Source: JAWSVE01 sp033852115
GTDB taxonomy: Bacteria > Pseudomonadota > Gammaproteobacteria > Pseudomonadales > Cellvibrionaceae
NCBI GenBank assembly: GCA_033852115.1
Contig: JAWSVE010000003.1
Location: 434,001-498,000 of the forward strand
Reading direction: 5' to 3'
Length of the DNA: 64,000 nt
Position numbers and translations under genes: made by a program. Shown here in pieces: positions 33,533 to 42,766 of the stretch. The notes beneath the pieces were generated by a model. The model did no database searches, was not told the DNA's origin, and saw only the letters and a list, made by a program, of their open reading frames with translations. Within the stretch, counting starts at the first letter, position 1. The number at the start of each line of letters is the position of its first letter.

Positions 33533-34270
33533 TCACGATCGTATTTTTTCTCTTTTTTTCCAGCTAACTTCATTGCGAACGTAATGAGGTTCTGCCTCTA
33601 ATGCAGAAACTGGCTCGTTATACTTCAGGTATTCCTCAGCCAAAATCAATAAGTCCCGCGCTTGAGGATAAACAGCCGCGTCAATAGTTAAGTTTTCGTG
33701 CTTTCTATTGAGAGACGATAGAGCTTCGTCATCTAACAACCCCCATCCATCCCCGATCAAATGAACCTGTTGAAAAGAACCTGTTTCGATCAGCTGCTCG
33801 ACTCGAACAATAACAGCGCCCATCGAAGTCACTTTGTCACTGTCCTGGCGCAATAGTGTTTGATTTTGCTGGTTTTCAAAAGTAGACCAATAAACCTCTC
33901 CCATACGTGCATCAAAACAAGGAACAACTAACGACTGAGCAGCAATGTTCTTCGTCCGAACACCAGTTTGCGCACACGCCAGCATAGTAGAAATGGGGAT
34001 GACAGGGATATCAGAACCAAAAGCTAGACCTTGGACAGTACCCAAACATATTCTTAGCCCTGTAAATGAACCCGGACCGGCGCTGAATATAATACCGTCT
34101 AAAGCGCCGACATGAAGGCCGCTGCTGACGAGTAACCGGTCAATCATTGACAGTAGACGTCTAATATGGTCTTGAGGGGCTAAAATAAACTCGTCTACGA
34201 TTTGGTTGTAGTTTCTGACCGCAACAGAACAGGCGGAAGATGAAGTATCGATGGCTAGCAGCTTATTCAT
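33533..34270 (-). CDS. tsaB: tRNA threonylcarbamoyladenosine biosynthesis protein TsaB
   Basis: TsaB is the scaffold partner of TsaD and TsaE in making t6A at position 37 of ANN-decoding tRNAs. The 245-residue protein has the ASKHA opening LLAIDTSSSACSVAV and the dimer-interface segment GIIFSAGPGSFTGLRICLGT typical of TsaB. At 245 residues it is of ordinary size (about 230). In Pseudomonas it lies beside adk; here a histone-like gene and a 1.1 kb spacer intervene. Confidence 0.95.
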   Translation of the reverse strand: MNKLLAIDTSSSACSVAVRNYNQIVDEFILAPQDHIRRLLSMIDRLLVSSGLHVGALDGIIFSAGPGSFTGLRICLGTVQGLAFGSDIPVIPISTMLACAQTGVRTKNIAAQSLVVPCFDARMGEVYWSTFENQQNQTLLRQDSDKVTSMGAVIVRVEQLIETGSFQQVHLIGDGWGLLDDEALSSLNRKHENLTIDAAVYPQARDLLILAEEYLKYNEPVSALEAEPHYVRNEVSWKKREKIRS

Positions 34271-34396
34271 ACGGTGGGTTAATTCAAACGTTATTGTCGC
34301 TGGCGGCTCTTAAAAAGCTTGGTGAATCCGCAATATTATAAAGTATCGGTTGGCGAAACGCGCTCTTTGGTGATTAAAAATCGCTGGTGCCATAAC

Positions 34397-34433
34397 CCAA
34401 AAAACCCCTGCTGCATCGCAACAGGGGTTTTTA
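34397..34433. terminator. Bidirectional rho-independent terminator
   Basis: AAACCCCTG (34402-34410) pairs with CAGGGGTTT (34422-34430), with an inner TGC/GCA. A-tract on one side and T-tract on the other make it functional in both directions. It ends the histone-like gene on the minus strand, 27 bases past its stop. Confidence 0.85.
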
Positions 34434-34459
34434 TGAGCTTTCGCTGATCTAACGAAGAA

Positions 34460-35386
34460 TTACTTCTTCTTCGCTGGACGACCGCGACGCTTAGCACCAG
34501 CTTTCGCCTTTGGACGACCGGCCTTTTTAGGACGACCCGCAGACTTCTTAGGACGACCAGCTGCTTTCTTGGCAGTTGCTTTTTTGGCAGTTGCCTTCTT
34601 CGCTGGACGCTTCTTGGTAGCTTTTTTAGCTTTCGCAGCCGCTTTCTTAGCAGTAGCTTTCGCTTTAGCAGCCGCTTTACGCTCAGCAGCTTTGGCTTTA
34701 GCAGCCGCTTTCTTAGCAGCAGCTTTAGCTTTAACAGCCGCTTTGCGCTCAGCTACTTTAGCTTTGGCAGCCGCTTTCTTAGCAACCGCTTTAGCTTTGG
34801 CAGCCGCTTTCTTCTCTGCAGCTTTTACCTTAGCAGCCGCTTTCTTCTCTGCAGCCTTGGCTTTAGCAGCTAGCTTCTTAGCAGCAGCCTTAACTTTCTT
34901 GGTATTAGCAGCAGTGCGCTTCTTCTTCCACTTAGCTTCAAAGCTCTTAAGAGCAGCAGCTAAATCAGAATCAGCTTTAGCAGCCAATTTAGCTTCCATA
35001 TCAGCTAATTTCGCTTTTACTGCTTCTTGAGCAGCTTGTGCAGCCGCTACAGCTTTCGCCTTCGCTAGTACTTGTTTTGCTTTCGCAGCCTTTTCACGCA
35101 AGCCTTTAACTGCAGTGCTAGCTTTGGTAGCAGCCTTAGTGGCAGCCGCCGCAGCGCGCTTATCAACAGCTTTTTTAGACTTAGCTGCTTTCTTCTTAGC
35201 AGCAGCTGCTTTCTTCTTGGCCGCTGCTTGGGTTTTCGCAGTTCCTGCGATTTCCTTTTGCAACTTAGCCACAGCTGCTTGAGCTTTAACTACCGCTGGT
35301 GAAGCTGGTTTGGTAGTACGCTTTGCAGCTACGCGACCCTTAGCAGGCGCTTTTTTTGCTTTTCTCTTTTTTGCCACTCTAGCCAT
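34460..35386 (-). CDS. Histone H1-like / AlgP-like Lys-Ala-rich DNA-binding protein with AT-hook-like tail
   Basis: The 308-residue protein is almost wholly Lys and Ala. Residues 1-170 hold mixed basic and helical segments including one charged stretch (LADMEAKLAAKADSDLAAAL). Residues about 175-258 are seven or so copies of an 11-residue unit of the form KAKAAEKKAAA. The last 33 residues contain GRPKK, GRPKK, GRPK and RGRPAKK, AT-hook-like motifs. AGGAG before the ATG at 35386 fixes the start; an upstream extension is not needed. By composition it is like AlgP of Pseudomonas and eukaryotic H1 tails, so a nucleoid role is inferred. Confidence 0.87.
   Translation of the reverse strand: MARVAKKRKAKKAPAKGRVAAKRTTKPASPAVVKAQAAVAKLQKEIAGTAKTQAAAKKKAAAAKKKAAKSKKAVDKRAAAAATKAATKASTAVKGLREKAAKAKQVLAKAKAVAAAQAAQEAVKAKLADMEAKLAAKADSDLAAALKSFEAKWKKKRTAANTKKVKAAAKKLAAKAKAAEKKAAAKVKAAEKKAAAKAKAVAKKAAAKAKVAERKAAVKAKAAAKKAAAKAKAAERKAAAKAKATAKKAAAKAKKATKKRPAKKATAKKATAKKAAGRPKKSAGRPKKAGRPKAKAGAKRRGRPAKKK
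34613..34864 (-). repeat. 33-base coding tandem repeats in the histone-like gene
   Basis: Seven or more imperfect 33-base units encode the 11-residue KAKAAEKKAAA-type repeat (residues about 175-258 of the histone-like protein). Such in-frame repeats tend to change copy number between strains by slippage or recombination. Confidence 0.75.
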
Positions 35387-36500
35387 TTCTTTTCTCCTCA
35401 ACAATGAAAGCCGATCGACTAAACAACTAAAACAATAGCACAAATTGTGATCGTCAATGACGTCGGGGCGAATATTATTTAAAAATTAACCGTTTTGCAC
35501 GCATTTCGCCATTTTTTTTAGCTAAAAACACGTTTTTATTGAATATTTTTAAGAAAATTCAATTTAAATTGCCTAATTTCCCATTTCTTCAAATAAATGA
35601 AGATGCTTCCAGCTATTTTAATATCAACTTTATTACCTGTTCCTTTTAATAAGAAAAGACAAATTCAAAGTTACAAAACAACTTGGATGATGGATAAGAG
35701 CGCGGTAATCCAAACAACAAACTTAATTATCGTGTTTAAGGGATGTATTGATTTCGAGGGATCTAAAGGGTGATTTTCATTTTGTTTGTCAGCCAGCAAA
35801 TACTCAACGGTACGAAATCAAGGATAAATGTCGCTTCAACTGACAAAAATCGTCAATTTAAACGTTAGGATTAGACGATCTAGCAACTTACTACAGCGCT
35901 ATACGGTTTTTACATCGTTAGTGATATTCGCGTATTTACGTAACAGCGATTAATTAAATATTAGAAGCTAGCCTGAAGGCTATGAATCTAAGAATTCCAC
36001 TCTGCCGAATAACGTAGCATTCACGTAATGATGCTTCTCGCATGTGCGAGTATGAGCACACCGAAAGTTTGAATTGACCGCTATGTTGTAATTGCTATCG
36101 ATAGCGGCGATGTATTGTCGCGTGTGAATGGTGTCTTTTATGTTGAACGTCGCACCCCTTGGAACGCATTGTTACTGATTAGATCTATCGAAACAGGCTT
36201 TTTTCTCGGTAAATATTAGCCTAGTAAACTCTTTCACATCATTGGCCGTGCATGATGTTCATGATTTTGTACAACTGACCGAATTCCCTCCGTCCAATAG
36301 CGATACAAGAACCAATGATATTGTTTCCGGCCAAGGTATTGGTGTTTTTTGTAATGATCTCTGGGGTTGTTGCAGGGTACTGAGGTAAGCCCCTCTCCGA
36401 AATTCAATGGCACTCACATGGCATTGATATCGGTAAGTGACTTTACAGCTTAGCGATTGAATTATTATCTAAACAGCGGTGAACCTTGAGAGCCAGGCAT
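35387..36500. other. Gene-free region of about 1.1 kb upstream of the histone-like gene
   Basis: No convincing coding frame is present on either strand. The first 300 bases (35460-35760) are strongly AT-rich. Palindromes include CACAAATTGTG (35439-35449), CTCGCATGTGCGAG (36037-36050) and GCTATCGATAGC (36094-36105), the last nested in a wider CCGCTAT/ATAGCGG pair (36078-36107). These could be operators or folded RNA. A long leader, a small RNA, or a decayed gene are all possible; nothing is proven. Confidence 0.5.
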
Positions 36501-36541
36501 AAAAAAACCCCCGAGAAGAACTTCAACGGGGGTCTTTTTAA
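36500..36541. terminator. Rho-independent terminator after adk
   Basis: ACCCCCG (36507-36513) pairs with CGGGGGT (36527-36533), with an inner GAAG/CTTC. The minus strand is followed by TTTTTTT, so it ends adk 28 bases past the stop. The plus side also ends in TCTTTTTA, so it may work both ways. Confidence 0.85.
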
Positions 36542-36568
36542 AGTTTTGGCACTTATGCCAGCTTGGTC

Positions 36569-37222
36569 TTAGCTAAAGACCGCAAATAATTGCTTTTTAA
36601 TGTCTTCTACATCACCAACACCATTAATCTGGGTGTAATGCGGCGCATTCGGGTTACCATCTGTGGTTAATTGCTTGTAAAAGTCTACCAGCGGCTCTGT
36701 TTGTTCGTGGTAAACGCTTAGGCGATGCCTAACTGTCTCTTCTGTGTCATCTTTTCGCTGAACTAAAGGTTCACCTGTTTCATCATCTTTACCTTCCTCT
36801 TTCGGTGGTTGATGAACAACATGGTAAACACGGCCTGATGCTTCATGAACTCGTCGTCCGCTGAGACGAGAGACAATTTCTTCATCGTCGACGTGAATTT
36901 CTATCACATGGTCGATTGCGATACCTTCATCGAGCAATGCTTGTGCTTGAGGTATGGTGCGAGGGAATCCATCAAACAAGAAGCCGTTGGCACAATCAGC
37001 TTCTTGAATGCGCGACTTAACAATATCAATAATCAAATCGTCAGGCATTAGCTGTCCAGATTCCATAATACCTTTCGCTTTCTGGCCTAGTGGTGTGCCT
37101 GCTTTGACCGCTGCACGCAACATATCACCTGTCGATATTTGTGGAATACCGTACTGACCCATAATCAGCTGCGCCTGAGTGCCCTTACCAGCACCTGGAG
37201 CTCCCAACAAAATAACTCGCAT
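36569..37222 (-). CDS. adk: Adenylate kinase
   Basis: Interconverts 2 ADP with ATP and AMP. Starting at the ATG at 37222, seven bases after GAGGAA, gives 217 residues. The P-loop MRVILLGAPGAGKGTQAQLI, the AMP-binding FLFDGFPRTIPQAQAL and the LID region RRVHEASGRVYHVVHQPPKE are complete. The LID lacks the four zinc cysteines, as in other Gram-negative enzymes. It is a single-gene unit with its own terminator. Confidence 0.97.
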   Translation of the reverse strand: MRVILLGAPGAGKGTQAQLIMGQYGIPQISTGDMLRAAVKAGTPLGQKAKGIMESGQLMPDDLIIDIVKSRIQEADCANGFLFDGFPRTIPQAQALLDEGIAIDHVIEIHVDDEEIVSRLSGRRVHEASGRVYHVVHQPPKEEGKDDETGEPLVQRKDDTEETVRHRLSVYHEQTEPLVDFYKQLTTDGNPNAPHYTQINGVGDVEDIKKQLFAVFS

Positions 37223-37589
37223 CGACTTTTCCTCATCTATATAGGACGCCCATAACACTTATAAGTCCCCCGAAAGGGATTTGGGCTATTCAAAAAGGCG
37301 GTTACCTTACACGGACCACGGTGGTTAGACAACCAGCTACGCTTAGAAAACCGAGACCCACTCTAACCCATTGATATAAAAGGGCTTAATTCGAACAACT
37401 AGGCTGAACACGACTAAAGAAGCGCGACACATGGCGCATTCCTGGCGTTCTCGTGTATCCCGACCTATTGTATACAAAGATCACTTAATCTTGTTACCCA
37501 TCCGCCTATCGGGGTTGATAACTCGTTCCAATCATCAAGAGATCCCGACTGCTATACTCAACGGCGACAAACAATCAGGAGTTAACACC

Positions 37590-38291
37590 ATGGGACTCTT
37601 CTCTCGCAGCAACCCAATCGATGATGATTCATCAGATCAGTTCGAAGAAATTGAATTACCTAGTAGTAACGATATTCAAGACAACGTGTTCAATGAAGAT
37701 GATAGTAAGCTAGATCTCCCCGTCGCTCCGCCCTCAGTCAAAACCCAGCAATCTAAGTTAGGATACGGCATCGAAGACGCCATAGGCCTAATGAAGGCTC
37801 TCCCCAGAGACAACAATGAAGTGGTTGTCACCGTGGTTAAAAAGACCTTGGAGTCTACCAATATTCAAGTTGAGCACATTATAGAAGATGCTAACAGCAA
37901 AGAAGATAGAATTCGCACCAAACACAAATCTCTTGAAGAAGAAATTAAGCAGCTAGAGCAGCAAATTGCGCAACGAAATCAACAAATCAGCGAGCTGCTG
38001 CAAGACCTGAAAGAGACAACCGATGTGCGACAGCGCCTCGAGTTGGCGCTAAACCTCGATAAAAAGTCCGCGCCCAAACGTGCTGCGCCAGAAGAGGCAA
38101 AGCCGGAAGCTCCCACCGATAGTAAAAATATGTCCGCAGAGTCGGATACTTCGCATGCTCAACGCCCTCAAGCAAGCAGTGACACTCAAGCTCAGCCACA
38201 AAATCGTCGCGCTGACCCAGTTGCTCAACAGGCTGCACGACGTCGTCAGAGCAGCGAACGGAGCAATTCAACGCAAAACCGACAACACTGA
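37590..38291 (+). CDS. Hypothetical cytoplasmic coiled-coil protein
   Basis: I do not recognise a named family. The ATG at 37590 lies eight bases after CAGGAG and gives 233 residues; the frame is open 53 codons further up, but without a ribosome site. After an acidic N-terminus (SNPIDDDSSDQFEEIELPSS) comes a conserved-looking helical block (IEDAIGLMKALPRDNNEVVV), then a coiled coil (about residues 110-155, EEEIKQLEQQIAQRNQQISE) and a long Gln/Ala/Pro/Ser-rich disordered tail. There is no signal peptide. It is alone, followed by a shared terminator. Confidence 0.78.
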   Translation: MGLFSRSNPIDDDSSDQFEEIELPSSNDIQDNVFNEDDSKLDLPVAPPSVKTQQSKLGYGIEDAIGLMKALPRDNNEVVVTVVKKTLESTNIQVEHIIEDANSKEDRIRTKHKSLEEEIKQLEQQIAQRNQQISELLQDLKETTDVRQRLELALNLDKKSAPKRAAPEEAKPEAPTDSKNMSAESDTSHAQRPQASSDTQAQPQNRRADPVAQQAARRRQSSERSNSTQNRQH

Positions 38292-38315
38292 TCTAACACC
38301 ATCGCTTAGAGCCTA

Positions 38316-38359
38316 AGAAAAAAGGGGCCGCTCGGGATTATCGAGCGCCCCCTTTTTTC
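38316..38359. terminator. Bidirectional terminator between the coiled-coil gene and mazG
   Basis: AAAAGGGG-c-CGCTCG and CGAGCG-c-CCCCTTTT form a strong stem with an A-run before and a T-run after it. It lies 25 bases past the plus-strand gene and 55 bases past mazG on the minus strand, so it serves the convergent pair. Confidence 0.88.
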
Positions 38360-38413
38360 GATTGGGGTGAGTGTAAAACCGTGGTGCAAATTGGTAAGAC
38401 GATTACACCGACG

Positions 38414-39229
38414 TTACTGAGACTTCTCCAGTATCTTTGCCTCTTGCCATAAATTCTCTAACTGTTCTAAAGGCACATCCCCCATTTCTTCGCCTCTCCC
38501 TGACACAGTCGACTCCATATAGCCAAAACGCCGTTCAAATTTTTGGTTTGCTTGGCGAGCGGCTAGCTCTGGATCAACTTTCAAATGCCGAGCTAAGTTC
38601 GCCGCTACAAAAAGTACATCGCCTAACTCATCCGTAATAGCAAGCTGATCGTCAGACGTAATTGCCTGCTTCAACTCCTGGACCTCTTCATCTAACTTGA
38701 GGAAAACCTGATCAACATCGTTCCAATCAAAACCTACTTGGCTAGCACGCTTTTGTAACTTAACCGCTCGACTCAAAGCAGGCATTCCAACCGGCACATC
38801 GTCGAGCAACCCGCACTTACCCTTTTGATGTCTTTCTTGCTGTTTAATTTGTTCCCACTGTTTTTTTACCTGGGTCTCGTCGATTCCTTCATTACCATCA
38901 ACACGGCTTTCTAAAGTACCATCTGGAAAAACATGTGGATGCCGTCGCAACAACTTTGCGGTGATACTCGATGCAATATCCTCGAAGTCAAAGCGCCCTT
39001 CTTCTTGGCCAAGTTGCGCATAAAAAACAACTTGAAACAGTAAATCACCCAGCTCTTCTTGCAACTCCGAATAAGACTCACGCTCTATTGCATCAACGAC
39101 TTCATAAGCCTCTTCAATAGTTGAGGGCGCGATGGTTTTGTAGTTTTGTTTTAGATCCCAAGGGCAACCAGTTTCGGGGTCTCGCAATCGCGACATTAAT
39201 TCAATAAGACGTGTGATAGCTGAGGACAC
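38414..39229 (-). CDS. mazG: Nucleoside triphosphate pyrophosphohydrolase MazG
   Basis: MazG hydrolyses nucleoside triphosphates to monophosphates and, in Escherichia, lowers (p)ppGpp signalling. The 271-residue protein has two MazG domains, the first with the metal motif RDPETGCPWDLKQNYKTIAP and EEAYEVVDAIERESYSELQE, the second with DELGDVLFVAANLARHLKVD. It is the last gene of cysM-relA-mazG and starts 35 bases after relA, the same relA-mazG link as in Escherichia. Confidence 0.95.
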   Translation of the reverse strand: MSSAITRLIELMSRLRDPETGCPWDLKQNYKTIAPSTIEEAYEVVDAIERESYSELQEELGDLLFQVVFYAQLGQEEGRFDFEDIASSITAKLLRRHPHVFPDGTLESRVDGNEGIDETQVKKQWEQIKQQERHQKGKCGLLDDVPVGMPALSRAVKLQKRASQVGFDWNDVDQVFLKLDEEVQELKQAITSDDQLAITDELGDVLFVAANLARHLKVDPELAARQANQKFERRFGYMESTVSGRGEEMGDVPLEQLENLWQEAKILEKSQ

Positions 39230-39264
39230 GACATGCTCCCTTGGTTATCCATTAACAAGCAAAA

Positions 39265-41502
39265 CTACATTTTACGCTGCACTGAAACAACGTTAGGCAA
39301 TTGGTTGAGGCGGGCCAAGATCGTACTTAATTCACTAAAATTACGCACTTCTACTGTAATCGACATCTCTACAGTATTTTTTGCTTTGTTCGAAAGTGAT
39401 TGTAGCGAGCTGACATTGATGTGTTCACGATCCAGCAGCGAAGTGATATCTCTCAATAACCCATAACGGTCGTAAGCTTCGATATGGATAACAGTAGAAT
39501 AGGCATTTTCAGGTGCTTCACCCCAGGCCACTTGGAGAATACGGTCGGTCTCTCTTTCCTGAAGCTTTAATACATTGGCGCAATCTTGGCGGTGAATGGA
39601 CACACCTCGCCCCAAAGTAATGTACCCCATGATTGAATCACCCGGCACTGGGTTACAGCAGCGTGCAATGTGCGTTAATAAATTACCCACACCTTCGATA
39701 TACACATCAGAATTATTTTCTGGAATGGTAGCGCGACCAGTTAACGGCACAGCAACGGTTGTATCGTCGACAGGCATCATGCGTTGAGCCGCGTTAAGCA
39801 CCTGCCCTACCCCAATATCATGAGCTCCAACAGCTGCGTAAAGCCCCTCTAAATCATTCAAGTTGAGGCGCTTAGCCAACGCTTCAAAATCGAAATCCAC
39901 GAGTGCTAATCGCTTAAATTCTTTGTCTAGTAGTGCTCGACCATCAGCAATATTCTGATCTCTTGCCTGCAATTTAAACCATTGCTGCACTTTTGCACGA
40001 GCTCTCGACGTCTGAATATAGCCCAAGGCTGGCGATAACCAATCGCGGCTAGGTGATTCGCGTTTACTCGTAAGAATTTCCACTTGATCTGCCGTTTTTA
40101 GGCCATGATTCAAAGGCACGATACGGCCATTAATCTTGGCTCCACTGCAGCGGTGTCCAACATCCGTGTGAATACGGTATGCGAAATCAACAGGGGTTGA
40201 ACCGTCAGGCAAATCGACTATATGGCCGTCTGGAGTAAACACATAAATTGAGTCTTGCGCGACAAATGAGCTGGAGATATTTTCTTTTACAGAACCGCCC
40301 AACTCATCGTGCCACTCAAGCACTTGCCTCAGCCAGGCAATTTTTTCTTCGTAGCTGTTTTCCGGCTCGTCTTTATCCGTTCCTTTGTAGCGCCAATGAG
40401 AGCACACACCATATTCGGCTTCTTCATGCATGGCATGCGTGCGAATTTGAACTTCAAGCACCTTGCCGGCAGGCCCAATCACGGCGGTATGCAATGAGCG
40501 ATAACCGTTCTCTTTCGGCGAAGCAATATAGTCATCAAATTCGTTAGGGATGTTACGCCATAAACTGTGAACAACACCTAGAACGCCATAACAATCTCTC
40601 ACAGTATTCACGAGAATTCGTACTGCGCGAATGTCATACACTTGCGAAAAACCAATGCCTTTACGGCGCATTTTTCGCCAAATGCTATAAATATGCTTCG
40701 CGCGCCCAGTAACCTCGGCACCAATATTGGCATGGTCTAGTTCGCGATCGAGAGTAGTGATGACATTTTCGATGTAGTCTTGGCGATCTAAACGCTTTTC
40801 ATCGAGTAATTTAGCAATTTGCTTGTAGTCGTCGGGCTCTAGATACCGAAACGATAAGTCTTCTAGCTCCCATTTAATATGACCAATACCCAGACGATGG
40901 GCCAACGGAGCATAAACATCGGCAACTTCACGAGCCACTCGACGACGACGAGCTTCATCTGAATTTTTTACTGCACGAATTGCACACGTGCGTTCTGCCA
41001 ACTTTACGAGAGCAACGCGTACATCGTCGACCATCGCCACCAGCATTTTGCGCACATTACCGGATTGTATATCGGACTCTTTTCCAAATACTTCATCATC
41101 AGAGTCGTTGCGCCGCTGGCTAATCGCTGCCATACGAATGACACCTTTGATGATGCTGGAGACTGCCTCATCAAACGAAGACGACACATCGGTCAACGTC
41201 AGTCGGTTTTCGCGCACAGCACGATAAAGTATCGCCGCGACTAAGGTATCTGTATCGAGATGTAATTCCGCGAGAATTTCCGCCATCTCTAACCCGGTTA
41301 GGAAGCTATTTGGGCCATGCTCCCAACGAGATTTTGTATCAGGCTGGTTATTGACGGCGTTCTGGCTTACAACCAACGCTTTTTTGAGTACAGCCTTATC
41401 CTTAGCTTCAAGTGTAAGCACGCCAGCTAGTCGAGCAATCCACGCATCGAGATCAACTTCACCCTCAGCGGTTAACGGATAATCCTCTCTCACCTTTACC
41501 AT
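39265..41502 (-). CDS. relA: (p)ppGpp synthetase RelA
   Basis: Ribosome-associated alarmone synthetase of the stringent response. The 745-residue protein has an HD-like N-terminal domain with the catalytic His-Asp lost (region AAILYRAVRENRLTLTDVSS), so hydrolysis is not expected; this separates RelA from SpoT. The synthetase domain follows (about 230-360, IASPKENGYRSLHTAVIGPA), then TGS (about 410-470, VFTPDGHIVDLPDGSTPVDF), a helical/zinc region, and ACT (about 670-745, YGLLRDITSLLDREHINVSS). It lies 20 bases after cysM and 35 before mazG. Confidence 0.96.
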   Translation of the reverse strand: MVKVREDYPLTAEGEVDLDAWIARLAGVLTLEAKDKAVLKKALVVSQNAVNNQPDTKSRWEHGPNSFLTGLEMAEILAELHLDTDTLVAAILYRAVRENRLTLTDVSSSFDEAVSSIIKGVIRMAAISQRRNDSDDEVFGKESDIQSGNVRKMLVAMVDDVRVALVKLAERTCAIRAVKNSDEARRRRVAREVADVYAPLAHRLGIGHIKWELEDLSFRYLEPDDYKQIAKLLDEKRLDRQDYIENVITTLDRELDHANIGAEVTGRAKHIYSIWRKMRRKGIGFSQVYDIRAVRILVNTVRDCYGVLGVVHSLWRNIPNEFDDYIASPKENGYRSLHTAVIGPAGKVLEVQIRTHAMHEEAEYGVCSHWRYKGTDKDEPENSYEEKIAWLRQVLEWHDELGGSVKENISSSFVAQDSIYVFTPDGHIVDLPDGSTPVDFAYRIHTDVGHRCSGAKINGRIVPLNHGLKTADQVEILTSKRESPSRDWLSPALGYIQTSRARAKVQQWFKLQARDQNIADGRALLDKEFKRLALVDFDFEALAKRLNLNDLEGLYAAVGAHDIGVGQVLNAAQRMMPVDDTTVAVPLTGRATIPENNSDVYIEGVGNLLTHIARCCNPVPGDSIMGYITLGRGVSIHRQDCANVLKLQERETDRILQVAWGEAPENAYSTVIHIEAYDRYGLLRDITSLLDREHINVSSLQSLSNKAKNTVEMSITVEVRNFSELSTILARLNQLPNVVSVQRKM

Positions 41503-41522
41503 AATAAAATCTGTTTATTCGT

Positions 41523-42413
41523 TTATAAATTGAAGAGGCCTGATGACAAGTAGCGATCTCCTCGATCACAAATAATGGCGACGATCACCGCATTTTCAAC
41601 CTGCTCTGCAAGCTGCAGGGCGCCAGCTACTGCACCGCCTGACGACACCCCACAAAAAATACCTTCTTCCCGCGCAAGTCGCAGCATTGTTTGCTCTGCG
41701 CGTTCTTGATCCATATTGATCACTTGATCAACTCGTGTTTCGTCAAAAATGCTAGGTAAATATTCCTTCGGCCAGCGTCGAATACCAGGGATGCTAGCGC
41801 CTTCTTCCGGCTGCAATCCAATAATTTGTATCGCTGGGTTTTGCTCTTTGAGAAAACGTGAAACACCCATGATAGTCCCTGTGGTCCCCATCGAACTTAC
41901 AAAATGGGTTACTTTTCCATCCGTCTGCTGCCAAATCTCGGGCCCGGTATTTTCATAATGAGCGAGCGGGTTATCAGCATTCGAGAACTGGTTTAACACC
42001 TTTCCTTCACCTTTCGCTTCCATTGACAACGCAAGATCTCTAGCGCCTTCCATGCCGTCTTCTTTCGACACCTCAATCAACTCAGCACCGTATGCAGCCA
42101 TTGCCGCCTTTCTTTCCTGCGTCATGTGCTCGGGCATGATTAACTTCATCTTATAGCCCTTGATAGCCGCAACCAGGGCTAACGCAATACCGGTATTTCC
42201 GCTGGTTGCTTCAATTAATGTATCCCCTGGTTGAATATCACCACGCTGCTCGGCACGCTGAATCATCGACAGCGCTGGTCGGTCTTTTACCGAGCCTGCT
42301 GGGTTATTACCCTCTAACTTAACGAGTATTTGATTACTGCTGTTGGGTGACATCCGTTGCAATCGAACCAACGGTGTATTGCCAACGAAAGACTCTAATG
42401 TCGGAAAACTCAT
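41523..42413 (-). CDS. cysM: Cysteine synthase B
   Basis: A PLP enzyme that makes cysteine from O-acetylserine and sulfide or thiosulfate. The 296-residue protein has the PLP lysine in NPAGSVKDRPALSMIQ, the phosphate loop EATSGNTGIALALVAAIKG, and FVSSMGTTGTIMGVSRFL. The shorter length and the C-terminus (IVAIICDRGDRYLSSGLF) match CysM, not CysK. It leads relA and mazG and is divergent from gacS. Confidence 0.95.
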   Translation of the reverse strand: MSFPTLESFVGNTPLVRLQRMSPNSSNQILVKLEGNNPAGSVKDRPALSMIQRAEQRGDIQPGDTLIEATSGNTGIALALVAAIKGYKMKLIMPEHMTQERKAAMAAYGAELIEVSKEDGMEGARDLALSMEAKGEGKVLNQFSNADNPLAHYENTGPEIWQQTDGKVTHFVSSMGTTGTIMGVSRFLKEQNPAIQIIGLQPEEGASIPGIRRWPKEYLPSIFDETRVDQVINMDQERAEQTMLRLAREEGIFCGVSSGGAVAGALQLAEQVENAVIVAIICDRGDRYLSSGLFNL

Positions 42414-42766
42414 AGTAATAGATTAACCTCAAAGCACTGCATCACGACAACCAACAAAGTAAACAAGCATCTGGCAGCGCAACAAATCGCCATATCAAAG
42501 ACGGTATCCAAGTGCGCGCTATTCTAGCATGATGGTTTTAACACGCCATTTTGCCGCCAAGCCTTTTCTCGTAGCGCTGAGCACCAACGCCTAGACTTTC
42601 AACTATTCACCGGTATGATAAACGTCAAACACACCATAACAGACCAGCAAACACAGCATAACCCTTTGTTTTTATTCGCTTTTTATTCATAAAAACAGAA
42701 TAAAACAATATAATTATTGGCTACCCAGCACAATTCAGCTTTAACAGACTATTTTGACATAAGCTT
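42414..42766. other. Divergent intergenic region cysM/gacS with a candidate gacS promoter
   Basis: This region of about 350 bases has no credible ORF. Towards gacS the DNA is AT-rich and contains a perfect TATAAT at 42709-42714 with a TTCATA-like hexamer 17 bases before it, a plausible sigma-70 promoter about 50 bases upstream of the gacS ATG. No clear element for cysM was recognised. Confidence 0.4.

Noticed and set aside
34613..34864. Regular 33-base repeats resembling a CRISPR or satellite
   Set aside because: They are in frame, imperfect, without unique spacers, and encode the protein repeat of the histone-like gene.
34569..35030. 153-residue plus-strand ORF rich in Ala, Leu and Phe
   Set aside because: A by-product of the biased codons of the Lys/Ala-rich histone-like gene on the other strand.
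39265..41502. relA as a bifunctional SpoT
   Set aside because: The HD residues needed for ppGpp hydrolysis are absent, and the mazG neighbour fits RelA.
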